The notes under the pieces were generated by a model, which worked only from the letters and a program-made list of their open reading frames with translations, did not search any database and was not told the DNA's origin. Shown in pieces: positions 23,795 through 33,389 of a DNA stretch of 64,000 bases. Each line of letters starts with the position of its first letter. Position 1 is the first letter of the stretch. This DNA comes from Capsicum annuum. Taxonomy: Eukaryota; Streptophyta; Magnoliopsida; Solanales; Solanaceae. The stretch is taken from assembly GCF_002878395.1 (NCBI RefSeq), contig NC_061118.1, forward strand, positions 3,895,651 through 3,959,650, in the 5' to 3' direction. Both the position numbers and the translations under genes were made by a program.

Positions 23795-24240
23795 TATCAT
23801 GACCCGAGCTGGGGCCCTAGCCGCAACGGTTATCCCAAATCATGAATACCTAAGATACCCCTCTAACTCCCCAACCCACTAGTAATATTATCCATTTTGG
23901 GCCACGGCCTGCACGGCTTTAAAATACATCACTAGGGAGTAAGGATTTCTTACTTATATACCCAGTATCCCTCATATGTTTTGCTGATGTGGGACTCCTT
24001 CCTAAGTTAGGGTGTTACATACACCCCCCTTATGGACTCAGTGTCCTCACTGAGGTTTGCTTCACTAAATGGGATTTGCCTACACTCAGGACTGATGTTT
24101 GCCTCGCTATACCGGGATTTACCTACACTCAGTTTGAACTTTAGACCATATTGATAAGGTTGACACAGGAGAGGCTTTGATACCATTCTATCACGACCCG
24201 AGCCGGGGCCCTAGCCGCGATGGTCATCCCGAACCACGAA
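23795..24240 (-). mobile_element. TRIM-like miniature LTR element: 3' LTR, internal region and start of split LTR
   Basis: On the minus strand the 3' LTR is 23795-24019 (225 bp, TGTAACACCC to CATGATA). Before it lies the purine tract AAGGGGGGTG (near 24021-24032). The internal region is only about 169 bp (24020-24188). The primer site TGGTATCAAAGCC (24173-24185) sits three bases from the other LTR, and differs from the initiator-tRNA-Met complement by one base. That LTR begins at 24189 and is broken after 24240; its remaining part is at 27461-27637. The element has no coding capacity, as expected for terminal-repeat retrotransposons in miniature. LTR boundaries are inferred from comparing the two copies. 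Confidence 0.78.
23953..23995 (-). promoter_or_regulatory. snRNA-type promoter arrangement (USE and TATA box) in TRIM 3' LTR
   Basis: On the minus strand GTCCCACATCA (USE-like; plant consensus RTCCCACATCG) is followed by TATATAAG. Exactly 25 bases separate GTCCCACATC (23986-23995) from the TATA box (23953-23960). Plant U6-type Pol III snRNA promoters use a USE to TATA gap of about 23-26 bases, and Pol II snRNA promoters about 33-34. Promoter activity is inference only. Confidence 0.5.
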
Positions 24241-24337
24241 GGCCCGCCTCTATTTTTTGGCTAATACCGTCTGGTATATTATTTTCCAAGTAATTCTTCA
24301 GCTCATCGATAGGTATTACATGCTCTATAAATCCAAA

Positions 24338-24457
24338 AACCTCATTCGATCTAATAAGTACCTTGTGTTAGAATTGAGAAATTCTATGGCTTGGATCTTT
24401 AGTATTCTCTTATTTATTACCTATGTTTACTATTTAGAAATAATATCCTCACCTATT
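24338..24457 (+). pseudogene. ycf1: Chloroplast ycf1 (TIC214) fragment
   Basis: About 40 codons ([16 protein letters not shown], then [14 protein letters not shown] and SSPI) match the N-terminal membrane region of the plastid protein Ycf1, a component of the inner-envelope translocon, at the end of its first group of transmembrane helices. Substitutions from the usual sequence include tryptophan for arginine after NSMA and tyrosine for cysteine before VYYL. Both flanks are unrelated to ycf1, although a frame stays open from 24257 to 24538. At about 120 bp of a gene of more than 5 kb, it cannot function here. Confidence 0.8.
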
Positions 24458-25269
24458 CTCATGAGAAGCAAGCCCAGCAGGCCCTGCCTTAACCTTTTCT
24501 CAGATAGCCAGCCCTCACTAGGCTACTGGCATTGCTAAATGCTCCGCCATAAAGCAAGTTTTCCCGAATTCGATAGATGCAGAAGTGGCTAAATAAGTGG
24601 AGGAAGAAAGTAGTTACATAACTATATACATAAGGGTACATTAGTATTCTTGGAATTAGCAACATTGAGAGAAAGGGTAAGGGGTAGGAATAAACTTTTT
24701 TAGGTCTTGTTCTACTAAAGTAGTCAGCCTAACCTTCGATTCCTGTAACCAAGTTTTTTTTTGTGATTTTTTTACTTCATCCATACTTTTTGACTTTTTC
24801 TGAAGTGTGGTAGGCCACGGTGCAAGCCTACCATGCTTTGCGCCTGCGGTGCTTTTGCAAGACGGTCTTTACCAGCAGTGTCATCCTCCCTACCAGAGCA
24901 GCATAGCCCAAATATGAAGCTTTTTTTCTCACAATAGTACAGTTTTCTCCTATTTGTCTAGCTCTTTCGATGGGTCACTCTCTCTTCCTAAACAACCTAT
25001 ATCCACTACACTTAATCAGCATTTGATAGATTATTCAACACTGAGCAATCTTAGTTATTGGTAGGGGTTCTGGAGATGCGACAATTGCTTTAGTGAATGA
25101 CAAGTGTAGGTTTTCTAGTGTTCTAGTTAGAAAGAGGGGTGTAAAAGAGGGATCTTTCAAAGTGGAAGGAGATTTGAAGGAAATTAAAGCTTGATTACAC
25201 AATTTACCAACGTCTGACCAGGGGTTTTCTTACTTGTGGAAGGTTTGTTGTCTAATTTTGAGATCTCCT

Positions 25270-25405
25270 CTCCTTTTTAATGACTTTCACTTATTGATCC
25301 CAGCCCAGAAAAGTGACCGACCAGGGTAGGCCCTATTGATAATTGAAAGAAAGGGTTCATGACCCCTAGCCCTGTAATCCCACACCTAGGTAGAGTAGAT
25401 CATTC
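25270..25405 (+). repeat. Direct repeat within organelle-like insert, copy 1
   Basis: About 136 bp, running from ATGACTTTCAC through CCAGAAAAGTGACCGACC to GTAGAGTAGATC. It matches 26413-26549 with scattered substitutions. The two copies flank the Ty1/copia fragment. Confidence 0.85.
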
Positions 25406-25519
25406 AACACCTATGGCACAAACCTATTTTGAACCTATTGGTCCTTGTATCATAGGTGACGAATGGCCTCCCCCTAATTACTAGACCAACTTGCTATAAT
25501 AATTCCATACTATCAAGGA

Positions 25520-25690
25520 TTTCAAAGATCTTTCATACTGTGAGGTGTATATAGAGATAGCACCCGGATATGGAATAAAAGGGGAGTCACATAAAGTATG
25601 CAGATTGAAGAAAGCCTTGTATGGATTAAAGAAATCCACGAGGTCGTGGTTTGAGAAGTTCAGTAAGGCCATAATTTAGCTTGGCTATAA
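25520..25690 (+). pseudogene. Ty1/copia reverse transcriptase fragment in organelle-like insert
   Basis: The plus strand encodes EVYIEIAPGYG followed by HKVCRLKKALYGLKKSTRSW and FEKFSKAI, the conserved palm segment of copia-type reverse transcriptases (usual form KVCRLKKSLYGLKQSPRAW). Only about 55 codons are present; there is a stop before LGYNR and no neighbouring copia domain. Such fragments are known in plant mitochondrial genomes, which supports an organellar source. A separate nuclear insertion is the alternative. Confidence 0.8.
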
Positions 25691-26412
25691 TAGGTGGCTC
25701 TCTTTCCAACCCCGTTTAAGAAATTCCCTTCACTCCTGATGAATGAGTCACTACAGACTGAAGATATAGCTAGCAGGTCCTTGCTTCTCCACAATTTTAG
25801 CTAATCTATGAGAGTAGGAGGTAGAATCGGCTCCTCCTAAACCATCCTAAAAAGAGTAAGGAAAGAGAAAGGAATAGGACTCGAAAGAGTAAGGCAAAAG
25901 AGTTGCTTTTATTTAAGAAAAATCAAAGCTCTTAGGTAAGAAGACATCATCCCGATTCAAAAATGAAAGGAATTGGTAGTGACAGACTAGATCTTTTTTT
26001 AATCAATTCTAGTAGCTTTGCCTCACTTTTATAGTCTCTCATTTAATTTATCCCTACCCTATCGTAGGACATAAAGGTGGCAGAGTAGTACAGAAAGTTA
26101 TTGGATAGGCTTGGTGTTATCATTTCAGAATCAAAATTGATAATTTCTGATTATGTCGATTCCACCAAAAACTCTCATTTGTTGAAGCCTTGTTCTATTG
26201 GTTTGGGGCTTGCTACCAAAACGATTACGGTCCGTGCGCCATTTTTCTTCTCTACCATGATGAATCAATTAATTTAATATAGGCATCACTCTTTCCTTTG
26301 TCCTTCCCCCCTATTTGTCCTATTACTAGTGGTTACTCCCGATCCGAAGTACCCCTTTTTCATTCATAGAGAGATACAATCATCAAAATCAATAAAAAGG
26401 TGCGAAGAGAAA

Positions 26413-26549
26413 GATTTCTCTTTTATGACTTTCACTAATCGATCCCGGCCCAGAAAAGTGAACGACCAGGGCAAGGCCCTATTGATAAATGAAAGAAAGG
26501 GTTTATTAGCCCTAGCCCTATAAGCCCATACCTATGTAGAGTAGATCTT
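26413..26549 (+). repeat. Direct repeat within organelle-like insert, copy 2
   Basis: Pairs with 25270-25405. It keeps the sequence order with about ten to fifteen percent differences by eye, so the duplication is not recent. Confidence 0.85.
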
Positions 26550-27460
26550 TCTTCGAGTTGGATTTTAGAAGATCTCTCAAATTTTCTAGATTCAACCTAT
26601 AATGTCCTCTAGTATGAGGGTACTTAGTGGATCTCTCTTCTCTTTTCTTTCTTTTCTTTCTTTTTGATACTTAGTTGGCAGGGTATTTAGGTTCAGACAA
26701 AGAGATCGAAGCAAAGTGGCGCTCCTACTGTTAGAACTCCAACTGACAAGGGAACTCTTCTAGTTCACAGTAAGAAGTAGTCAAGATGCAGAGCCATAGA
26801 GCTATGTTGTACTTATTTCTGTAGCCTTCAATCATTCTTGCTGGAGAGATACTATACAGGAAGAAATCAATGTCCGGGAAAAAAATAATAGGGCTTTGCT
26901 TTTCGATCGCTTTTTGAGGCCAATTTAGATGAGCATGAGCAATTTCAGGATTCACTATTGCTTTCCACTTAGAGCGGCTCACCTCCTTGTCACTTAAAGG
27001 GTAAAGTAAATAAGCTCAAGAGCTAGGAGTTCGATGTCTAGGTTGAGGGTCACTCATTAAAGTGTGACCATAGATATGGTCTTTCCCAGGAAAGAAAGCA
27101 ACCAGTCCGACGAGCCCTGGCGTGATAGGAGACCGCATGCATATGGCAAATAAAAACATATTTCTTGTGGATCATCCTATGGTTACCACATGATGGGAAT
27201 AAAAAAGAATAAATTTGGAAATGAGCACGCGTTAGCTTAGCTAGCTAATGTTTTTCAGTTGGTTGTTATGTTAGTTGTAGCATATCTTCCCTCCTTCTCT
27301 TACTTTGGAAAGATTTTTTAGTATTTTCTTATGATGACCTGGTTGAGAGTGTATGATACATCGGTGTAAAAGATTTATTTTTTCCTATGAGCGTTTGTTG
27401 GTAACCAACGCCTCACTCTGATTATGTCGTGAGACTGACTGAATCCAATCCATAAACCCA

Positions 27461-27637
27461 AAAATGAAATAAGATACCCCTCTAACTCCCCAACCCACTA
27501 TGATATTGTCCGCTTTGGGCCAAGGCCCACACAACTTTAAAATGCGTCATTAGGGAGTAAGGCTTTCTTACTTATATAGCTAGTATCTCTCCTATATTTT
27601 GTTGATGTGGGACTCCTTCCTAAGTTGGGGTATTACA
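27461..27637 (-). mobile_element. TRIM-like element: remaining part of split LTR
   Basis: This 177-bp stretch is colinear with 23850-24019 of the complete TRIM LTR: AAGATACCCCTCTAAC near the start, GATGTGGGACTCC near 27604, and ending GTATTACA, which on the minus strand is the LTR start TGTAATAC. Together with 24189-24240 it makes about 229 bp, close to the 225 bp of the intact LTR. The flanks outside the whole element do not show a matching 5-bp duplication (GTAAT at 23790 and GTCGA at 27638). Confidence 0.8.
27571..27613 (-). promoter_or_regulatory. snRNA-type promoter arrangement (USE and TATA box) in split TRIM LTR
   Basis: The second copy of the arrangement: GTCCCACATC on the minus strand (27604-27613), then 25 bases, then TATATAAG (27571-27578). 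The 25 intervening bases differ from the first copy at several positions, but both boxes and the spacing are kept. Confidence 0.5.
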
Positions 27638-28244
27638 GTCGAAGTTGCTATCTTAGGCTTGATTATGGATTACTTGACATCTAGAAGATGAACTAGATAC
27701 CTTAGCCTAGTTTTAGGCATAGTATGCCTAATTATGGAAATTATGGATTAGAAGTGGGATCGTTCGCCCTACTTAGGCCTAAGCTTGTGTTAAGTCTTGT
27801 GGACTTAGTGCGGATTTAATACATAGATGAGGCTAGTAAACCTTAGAATAAGGTTACTTTGTAACTTGGTAAATTGTATTGATTTTTCCGGACTATGGAA
27901 TTTGAATTGTGGTTATGATACTCCTTGTGGAAGTGATATTGGGCATTTAGAGATGATATTCCTTCTAGATACGTTATGTGTCCTAAAAAGATGTTATTTT
28001 CTCTTAGACATGATGATTGTCCTATAGAGATGTTATATCCTCTTAGTCTTGATGATTGGCCTATAAACATGCTATTTTCTCTTAGACTTGATGATTAGCC
28101 TGTAGAGTTGCTATTTCCTTTAGTCATGATTGTTGGACCTATAGAGACGATGTTCCTCCTAGATATATAAATTGGCCTAGAGAAGTGATTTTACTCATAG
28201 TCATGATGTATGACCCATTGATATAAGATATCCTATAGACGATT

Positions 28245-28248
<4 letters not shown>

Positions 28249-28277
<29 letters not shown>
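28249..28277. repeat. AT dinucleotide microsatellite
   Basis: A near-perfect AT run of about 29 bases inside the LTR relic. Confidence 0.9.
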
Positions 28278-28279
<2 letters not shown>

Positions 28280-29322
28280 GCCTCCTAGATGTAAGATATC
28301 TCTTATGTGAGAGATGATTATATGTCTATCTATATTCTGCCTTCTAGATATGAGATACCTCTTATGTGAGATTATTACATGTTTATTAATATTATGCCTC
28401 CTATATGTGAGATGCCTCCTATATGTAAGATGATTAGAGATAAGCTACGACTTATAAATATGATTATTAATATAAGTCCCAGATATATGTATGGGCCTAA
28501 GGCCATGATTATGATGTTATCATTATTTTAGATAAATTAATAGGCCAAGGGTCATGTTATGATATTGATTAAATAGCTGCAAATTATTTATCATTATAAA
28601 TGATGTGATTACAATTTACGAATATGAATATGTTGGTATACACATCTCTTCGGTATGGTGCAGAGAAATATACGATATGATGCTTATTATTCCACTGATT
28701 AAATACTGGTGATGGCCTGCATAGCTTTGATACGTTCATGATTATTTACCATTATAAATAATGTGATTATAGCTTAAATATGATCTTAGGAATTCTCTTC
28801 TTGTTAGAGGGTTAAGCTATGTGGTAACTAGTTGTCTATTAGGGGACTATAGCACTAGATGGCTATGAATTTAATGTATTAGTTAATGAATCTTGCTTAG
28901 TTGAAACAAAGTACCTAATGATGGTTAGTTAATGAATTGTGTCAGTCAATAAGAGATGGTTAGGTGAAAAGTAGTAAGGTGTTGTCTAGTAATTGTTAAC
29001 GGATATATGATGATTAGTTGATACTAATGAATGGTGGATAAATGGTGGTTTTCGTCCAGTGATGAACCTTGAATAGATGATAGATGTTGGCTTATTAATA
29101 AATATTGGTTAGTTGCTATCCCGTGAGTAAGGATTATATGATGGATAATATTTAGGCTAATAACTAGAGGTTATATGATGACTAGTAAACTAGTGATTTT
29201 GTTATAATAAGTGTTAGTTAACTAATAACGAGTAGTAGGGAAGTATTGAATATATAGATATTCTCTGCTGATATGTGTATATTTATGAGTATTTTAGTGT
29301 ATCTCATTTGGTAATAGTAATT

Positions 29323-29600
29323 GTGATAATATTGAAACCTGATAAGATCAGAGGATACTATTGTGATGATATTGATACCTGGCAAGGTCGGAGGATACTA
29401 TTATGATGATATTGATACCCAACAAGACTAGAGAATACTATTATGATGATATAGATACCTGGAAAGGCTGGTGGATACTATTGTGATAATATTGATACCT
29501 GATAAGTTCAGAGGATACTGTTATGATAATGTTGATACCCAACAAGGCTGTAGGATATATTAATGATAAATTGAGATCTAACAAGGATGAAGGTTAACTA
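29323..29600. repeat. 40-bp tandem repeat, about seven units
   Basis: Units start at 29323, 29363, 29403, 29443, 29483 and 29523, with a diverged seventh. A unit begins GTGATGATATTGATACC and ends GGATACTATT. Variants fall into three types by the central bases (CTGATAAG, CTGGCAAG/CTGGAAAG, CCAACAAG), which suggests that multi-unit blocks were duplicated. Confidence 0.92.
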
Positions 29601-31039
29601 TGATGAAAATGGTCGTGATGAGGACAGTTATGTTGAGTTTTGCTATTGATTGTATACCTTACATTCAATCCTGTATGTGCATCGCTTATCACTGGTATAC
29701 ACCTATGTCTACCAGCCGGTATAGGATAGTTGCATAGATATGGTTTAAGAATATGCCTTGTGTTGTTGTATATTGATTGAACATTCTGACCTGGGGTGGT
29801 GGGGGTAGCATAGGTTTGGCTTGGTATTTAGTTATCCATAGTAGCTAGTTATTCAAGCCATTATTGATATTGTTGGTATTATTGTTACGATTATTATTAT
29901 GGACAGCTTATGATGGGTTGGTCATTGATTCGGTATCAGGATTTAAGGTATGTTTTCAGCCTCTCGTATCTTATGATTGTATTCTTATGCACGATTATTT
30001 CATGTCTAGCCATGTGGATTAGAAACCCTGAGCATGTTAGTATTTAAATCCTAATAAGTGTTATAATGAGGTCTTAAATGAGAATATGAAAATATAGGTT
30101 ATGCTTTGAGATGACCTCATGTTTATATGCATATATAACTATATATATATCAAGCTAATGAAGCTATGGTACTACAGTATATCCCTTCCTTCATTGTTTA
30201 TTTTGTATAGTCGTTACTTCGCCTTGTATATAACTATATATCTTTCTTTTACTCTTTATTCATATATTGACCTTGGATATATGGTATTGCATTAACGTAT
30301 ATTGAATGTAGCTGGAATAAGATAGTTCGCCCTAATACTTTCTTTGTCTTATTATGTTAGATCTTGGACATGAATAGGATAGTTGCCCTTTATTATTCTC
30401 ATTGACTTGTTATATTATTTTTGGACTCTTGGATGTAGATTCCTTTCTGTTTATATGCTATGTATATCTGCTTTATCTTTGGATCTCAGTTCGCAGTTGC
30501 CTACTAAGTACCATTTATTTGATACTTATACTATACTTCCGCAGCCTGTATATCATAGTTTGGGTTATTGTCATTAATGTGTACATTCTGCAGAGTAGCC
30601 CTAGTTCAGAGACTTAGAGTAAGCTCCTGAGCTCCTGGCATTTGAAGTATTACTTATCTCTCTCTTATGTATTAGACTAGTCTCTAAGTTGTATTTAAAT
30701 ATAGGTTGTATCAGTGTATTTCTCTTGATATTTCACTTTTGTACTCTTTTTATATTAAAAGCTCTTGTACTGATACCATCAAGTTTGGGGATTCCTCTAT
30801 ATATTGATCTTTATTTATATACTCCACATTCTTTTCCTTATATTATTGAGTAATTTATTACTAGCCATTCCGAACTATAGGTTGTCTTACCTACTGGTGG
30901 GTTATGGTAGGCACCATCATGTTCTAAGAAAATTGGGTCATGACAAGTGCTCTTTACCCAAGGCAGTTGGGTGATAGGCGTCCATAAGGTAGTGATAATT
31001 TCTAGGCACAAGGTGCCCAATCTCAGGTGAGTGGAGGTC

Positions 31040-31660
31040 ATTCGAATTCTTTATGCCTTCCTTGCCGATTCTATGGTCGTTTTCATCAGGACAATTATGA
31101 TGAAGGCAGGGACAAATGTTTTATATGTGGCTAGCCAGGACATATGCTCAAGAGTTATTTAATTGGTAAGGGAGCTTCGAGAGCGGTCAAAGCTCTGGTT
31201 GCTTCATCTTCTACCCCTGCACCTAGTGTGTGGCTTAGGTGTTTGCTCCTACTTCTGGTACCGGTACAGGTCAAAATAGGTTGTATGCTCTTGCATCTCA
31301 GTAGGAATCTGAGGCATCACCTGATATTATTACTTGTATGTTACAACTTTTTCTTGTGACGTGTATTATCCGCTTAATCCAAGGTCCACTCTTTCTTATG
31401 TGACCCCATTTATGGTTGTATGTATTTGTTTTGATCCTAAGGTTATCTCGGAACCTTATTCTATTTCTACCCCGGTAAGTGATTCAGTTATTTTTGAGAG
31501 AGTTTATAAGGGGGGTGGTATCTGTTAGTAGTGAGTAGACCTAGGTAGATCTATTTGAGATGGATATGGTGAATTTTGATGTTATTCTAGGGTTGGATTA
31601 GTTACACTCTTGTTATGCGTACTTGGATTATCGGACCCGTAAGGTTGTCTTAAGGTTCCC
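31040..31660 (+). pseudogene. gag zinc knuckle and retropepsin of B, broken
   Basis: The nucleocapsid zinc knuckle lies near 31108-31150, reading CFICG, a stop, then PGHMLKSYL, so the final cysteine has been replaced. Basic and proline/serine-rich linker sequence follows (to about 31330). The protease shows a degraded active site near 31378 (LNPRSTLSYVTPF, where DPGSTLSYVTPF is usual; the catalytic aspartate is lost). The distal FDVILGLD stretch is near 31575-31600. It is inactive. Confidence 0.8.
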
Positions 31661-31869
31661 TAGAGAGTCGGTTATAGAATGAGAGGGTGGTTCCCTATCT
31701 CCTAAGGGGAGGTTTATTTCTTATCTTAGAGCTCAGAGATTAATCTCCAAAGGTTGTCTGTATCACTTGGTCTGGGTTAAAGATTCTAACTAAGAGGGTC
31801 CTTCTTTTTATTCTGCTTCGGTTGTAAATGAGTTTCCTGAGGTCTTTTCAGATAATCTTCCTAGTGTTT

Positions 31870-33130
31870 CTCTAGATAAGGAAATAGAATTTGGTATTGA
31901 TTTGGTTCCAAACACTCATCCAATATCTATTCATCCTTATAGAATGGCTCCGATTGAGTTGAGGGAACTCAAGGAGCAACTCAAGGATCTTTTGGATAAG
32001 GGGTTTATTCATACTAGTGTATCCCCGTGGGGTGCACCGATGTTTTTTGGGCGCAAGAAGGATGGTTATTTTTGGATATGCATTAACTATCGATAGTTGA
32101 ATAAGGTAACGGTCAAGAAAAAGTATCCTCTTCCAAGGATAGATGACTTGTTTGATCAGTTGGAAGGTGCCAAGTTCTTCTCTAAGATAGATCTTCGATC
32201 TGGGTATCATCAGCTTAAGATTAGGGAAGAGGATATCCCTAAGATGACTTTTTATACTCGGTATGGGCACTTTGAATTCTTGGTAATGTCATTTGATTTG
32301 ACTAATGCTCCGATGGCATTTATGGATTTGATGAACATGATTTTCAAAAAGTTCTTAGATCTCTTTGAAATTGTGTTTATTGATGACAATTTGGTTTATT
32401 CCAAGAGTGAGATGGATCATGCTAATCACATCTTTATGGTATTCTAGACCTTAAAAGAATAACAGTTGTATGTCAAGTTCTCTAAATATGAGTTTTGGTT
32501 GAACGTTGTGACTTTTCTTGGTCATATTATTTCTAATGAATTGATCTTGGTAGATCCTCAAAAGTTTGTTGTGGTTAAATATGGCCTAGACCCATGGCTA
32601 TAACCAATATTTGGAGCTTCTTGGGTTTGGCTAGATATTATCGGCAGTTTGTGGAATGCTTTGCGACAATAGCTGCTCCTTTGACTATGTTGACTCAAAA
32701 AAAGGTAAAGTTTTCTTGGTTGGATGCTTGTGAGGGGAGTTTTGAGAAGTTGAAAGATAAGATAACTTTGGCTCCAATTTTAACATTGTTGGCAGTGAGG
32801 GGTTTGTGGTTTATTGTGATGCATCTAGGGTGAGACTTGGTTATGTCTTAGTACAGCTTGGGAAGGTGATTACCTATGCTTCTGGGCATTTGAATGTGCT
32901 TGAGAGGAATTATCCTACTCATGATTTAGAGCTATTGGAAATGGTTTTTTATTTGAAAATCTGGCGGTATTACTTGTATAGAGTGAACATAGACTTCTTT
33001 TCTGATCATAAGAGTCTACAATATGTGCTCACTTAAAAAGAGCTAAATCTTAGGCAGATAAGATAGTTGGAGCTTCTCAAGGACTATGATATGAGTCTCA
33101 CTATCACCCAGGTAAGGCTAACATGGTTTT
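31870..33130 (+). pseudogene. Reverse transcriptase and RNase H of B, broken
   Basis: It starts with an [18 protein letters not shown] stretch at 31930 and [14 protein letters not shown]. One stop (32094) splits it from the palm frame 32097-32447, which holds [26 protein letters not shown] and the catalytic motif [10 protein letters not shown], an I-DD-N variant of the usual YVDD. The thumb/connection region follows at 32594-32833 (FLGLARYYRQFVE). RNase H at 32806-33036 has [13 protein letters not shown] and [13 protein letters not shown]. One stop or frameshift separates each block, so decay is moderate. Confidence 0.9.
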
Positions 33131-33389
33131 TGATGCTCTTAGCAAACTGTCCATGGGGAGTTTGGCTCATGTGGAGAAAGGAAAAAAGGAATTGGTAAAG
33201 GATATTAATCCCTTGGATAATCTTAGAGTTCGTCTTTTAGACTCTGAGGGTGGTGGGGTGAGGGAACATGAAATGGTTTGGTCGTCTCTTGGTGTTAAGG
33301 TTAAGGAGAAGTAAGTGCTAAATTTTGTCTTGATGAAAATCAAGAATAGTGTGGGTATGAAAAAAGTAATAGTCTTTGAGATCAGTGGC

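Larger units (their letters stand above)
24241..27460. other. Organelle-derived insert (nuclear copy of mitochondrial-like DNA with plastid piece)
   Basis: This 3.2 kb block lies between the two halves of a TRIM LTR. Its composition differs from the surrounding retrotransposons and its phrases are typical of plant mitochondrial intergenic DNA (purine-rich AAAGAGAAAGG runs, a repeated GATCCCGGCCCAGAAAAGTG segment). It includes a chloroplast ycf1 fragment (24338-24457) and a Ty1/copia reverse transcriptase fragment (about 25520-25690). Plant mitochondrial genomes often hold both kinds of passenger, so one transfer of mitochondrial DNA to the nucleus is the simplest reading. I recognise no intact mitochondrial gene, tRNA or rRNA in it, so the mitochondrial origin is an inference. 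Confidence 0.6.
27638..30945 (+). repeat. LTR relic with several tandem-repeat blocks
   Basis: A long AT-rich non-coding stretch ends in TTGGGTCATGACA at 30945, the standard end of many plant gypsy LTRs. Just before that, a motif like GGTTGTCTTACCTACTGG is typical of the same LTR ends. It then runs into a gag remnant. The start is not visible because the TRIM element lies at its left edge. Tandem blocks occur at about 27980-28210 (roughly 45-50 bp units, with TAGACATGATGATTG-like words), 28262-28440 (GCCTCCTAGATGTAAGAT-like units) and 29323-29600. It does not look like the 3' LTR of B. Confidence 0.6.

Noticed and set aside
25481..25672. 63-codon open frame on the minus strand
   Set aside because: Antisense to the Ty1/copia reverse transcriptase fragment.
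24241..27460. Intact mitochondrial gene, tRNA or rRNA in the organelle-like insert
   Set aside because: I looked for long conserved coding frames and cloverleaf-like segments and recognised only the ycf1 and copia fragments.
28000..29600. Regularly spaced repeats as a CRISPR-like array
   Set aside because: Units are adjacent with no unique spacers and decay in step, so these are minisatellites in a plant LTR.
30383..30617. Overlapping 64- and 71-codon open frames
   Set aside because: They lie in the LTR relic, have hydrophobic low-complexity composition and no homologous motif.
31872..32270. 132-codon open frame on the minus strand
   Set aside because: It is antisense to the reverse transcriptase of B; the plus strand explains the sequence with clear motifs.
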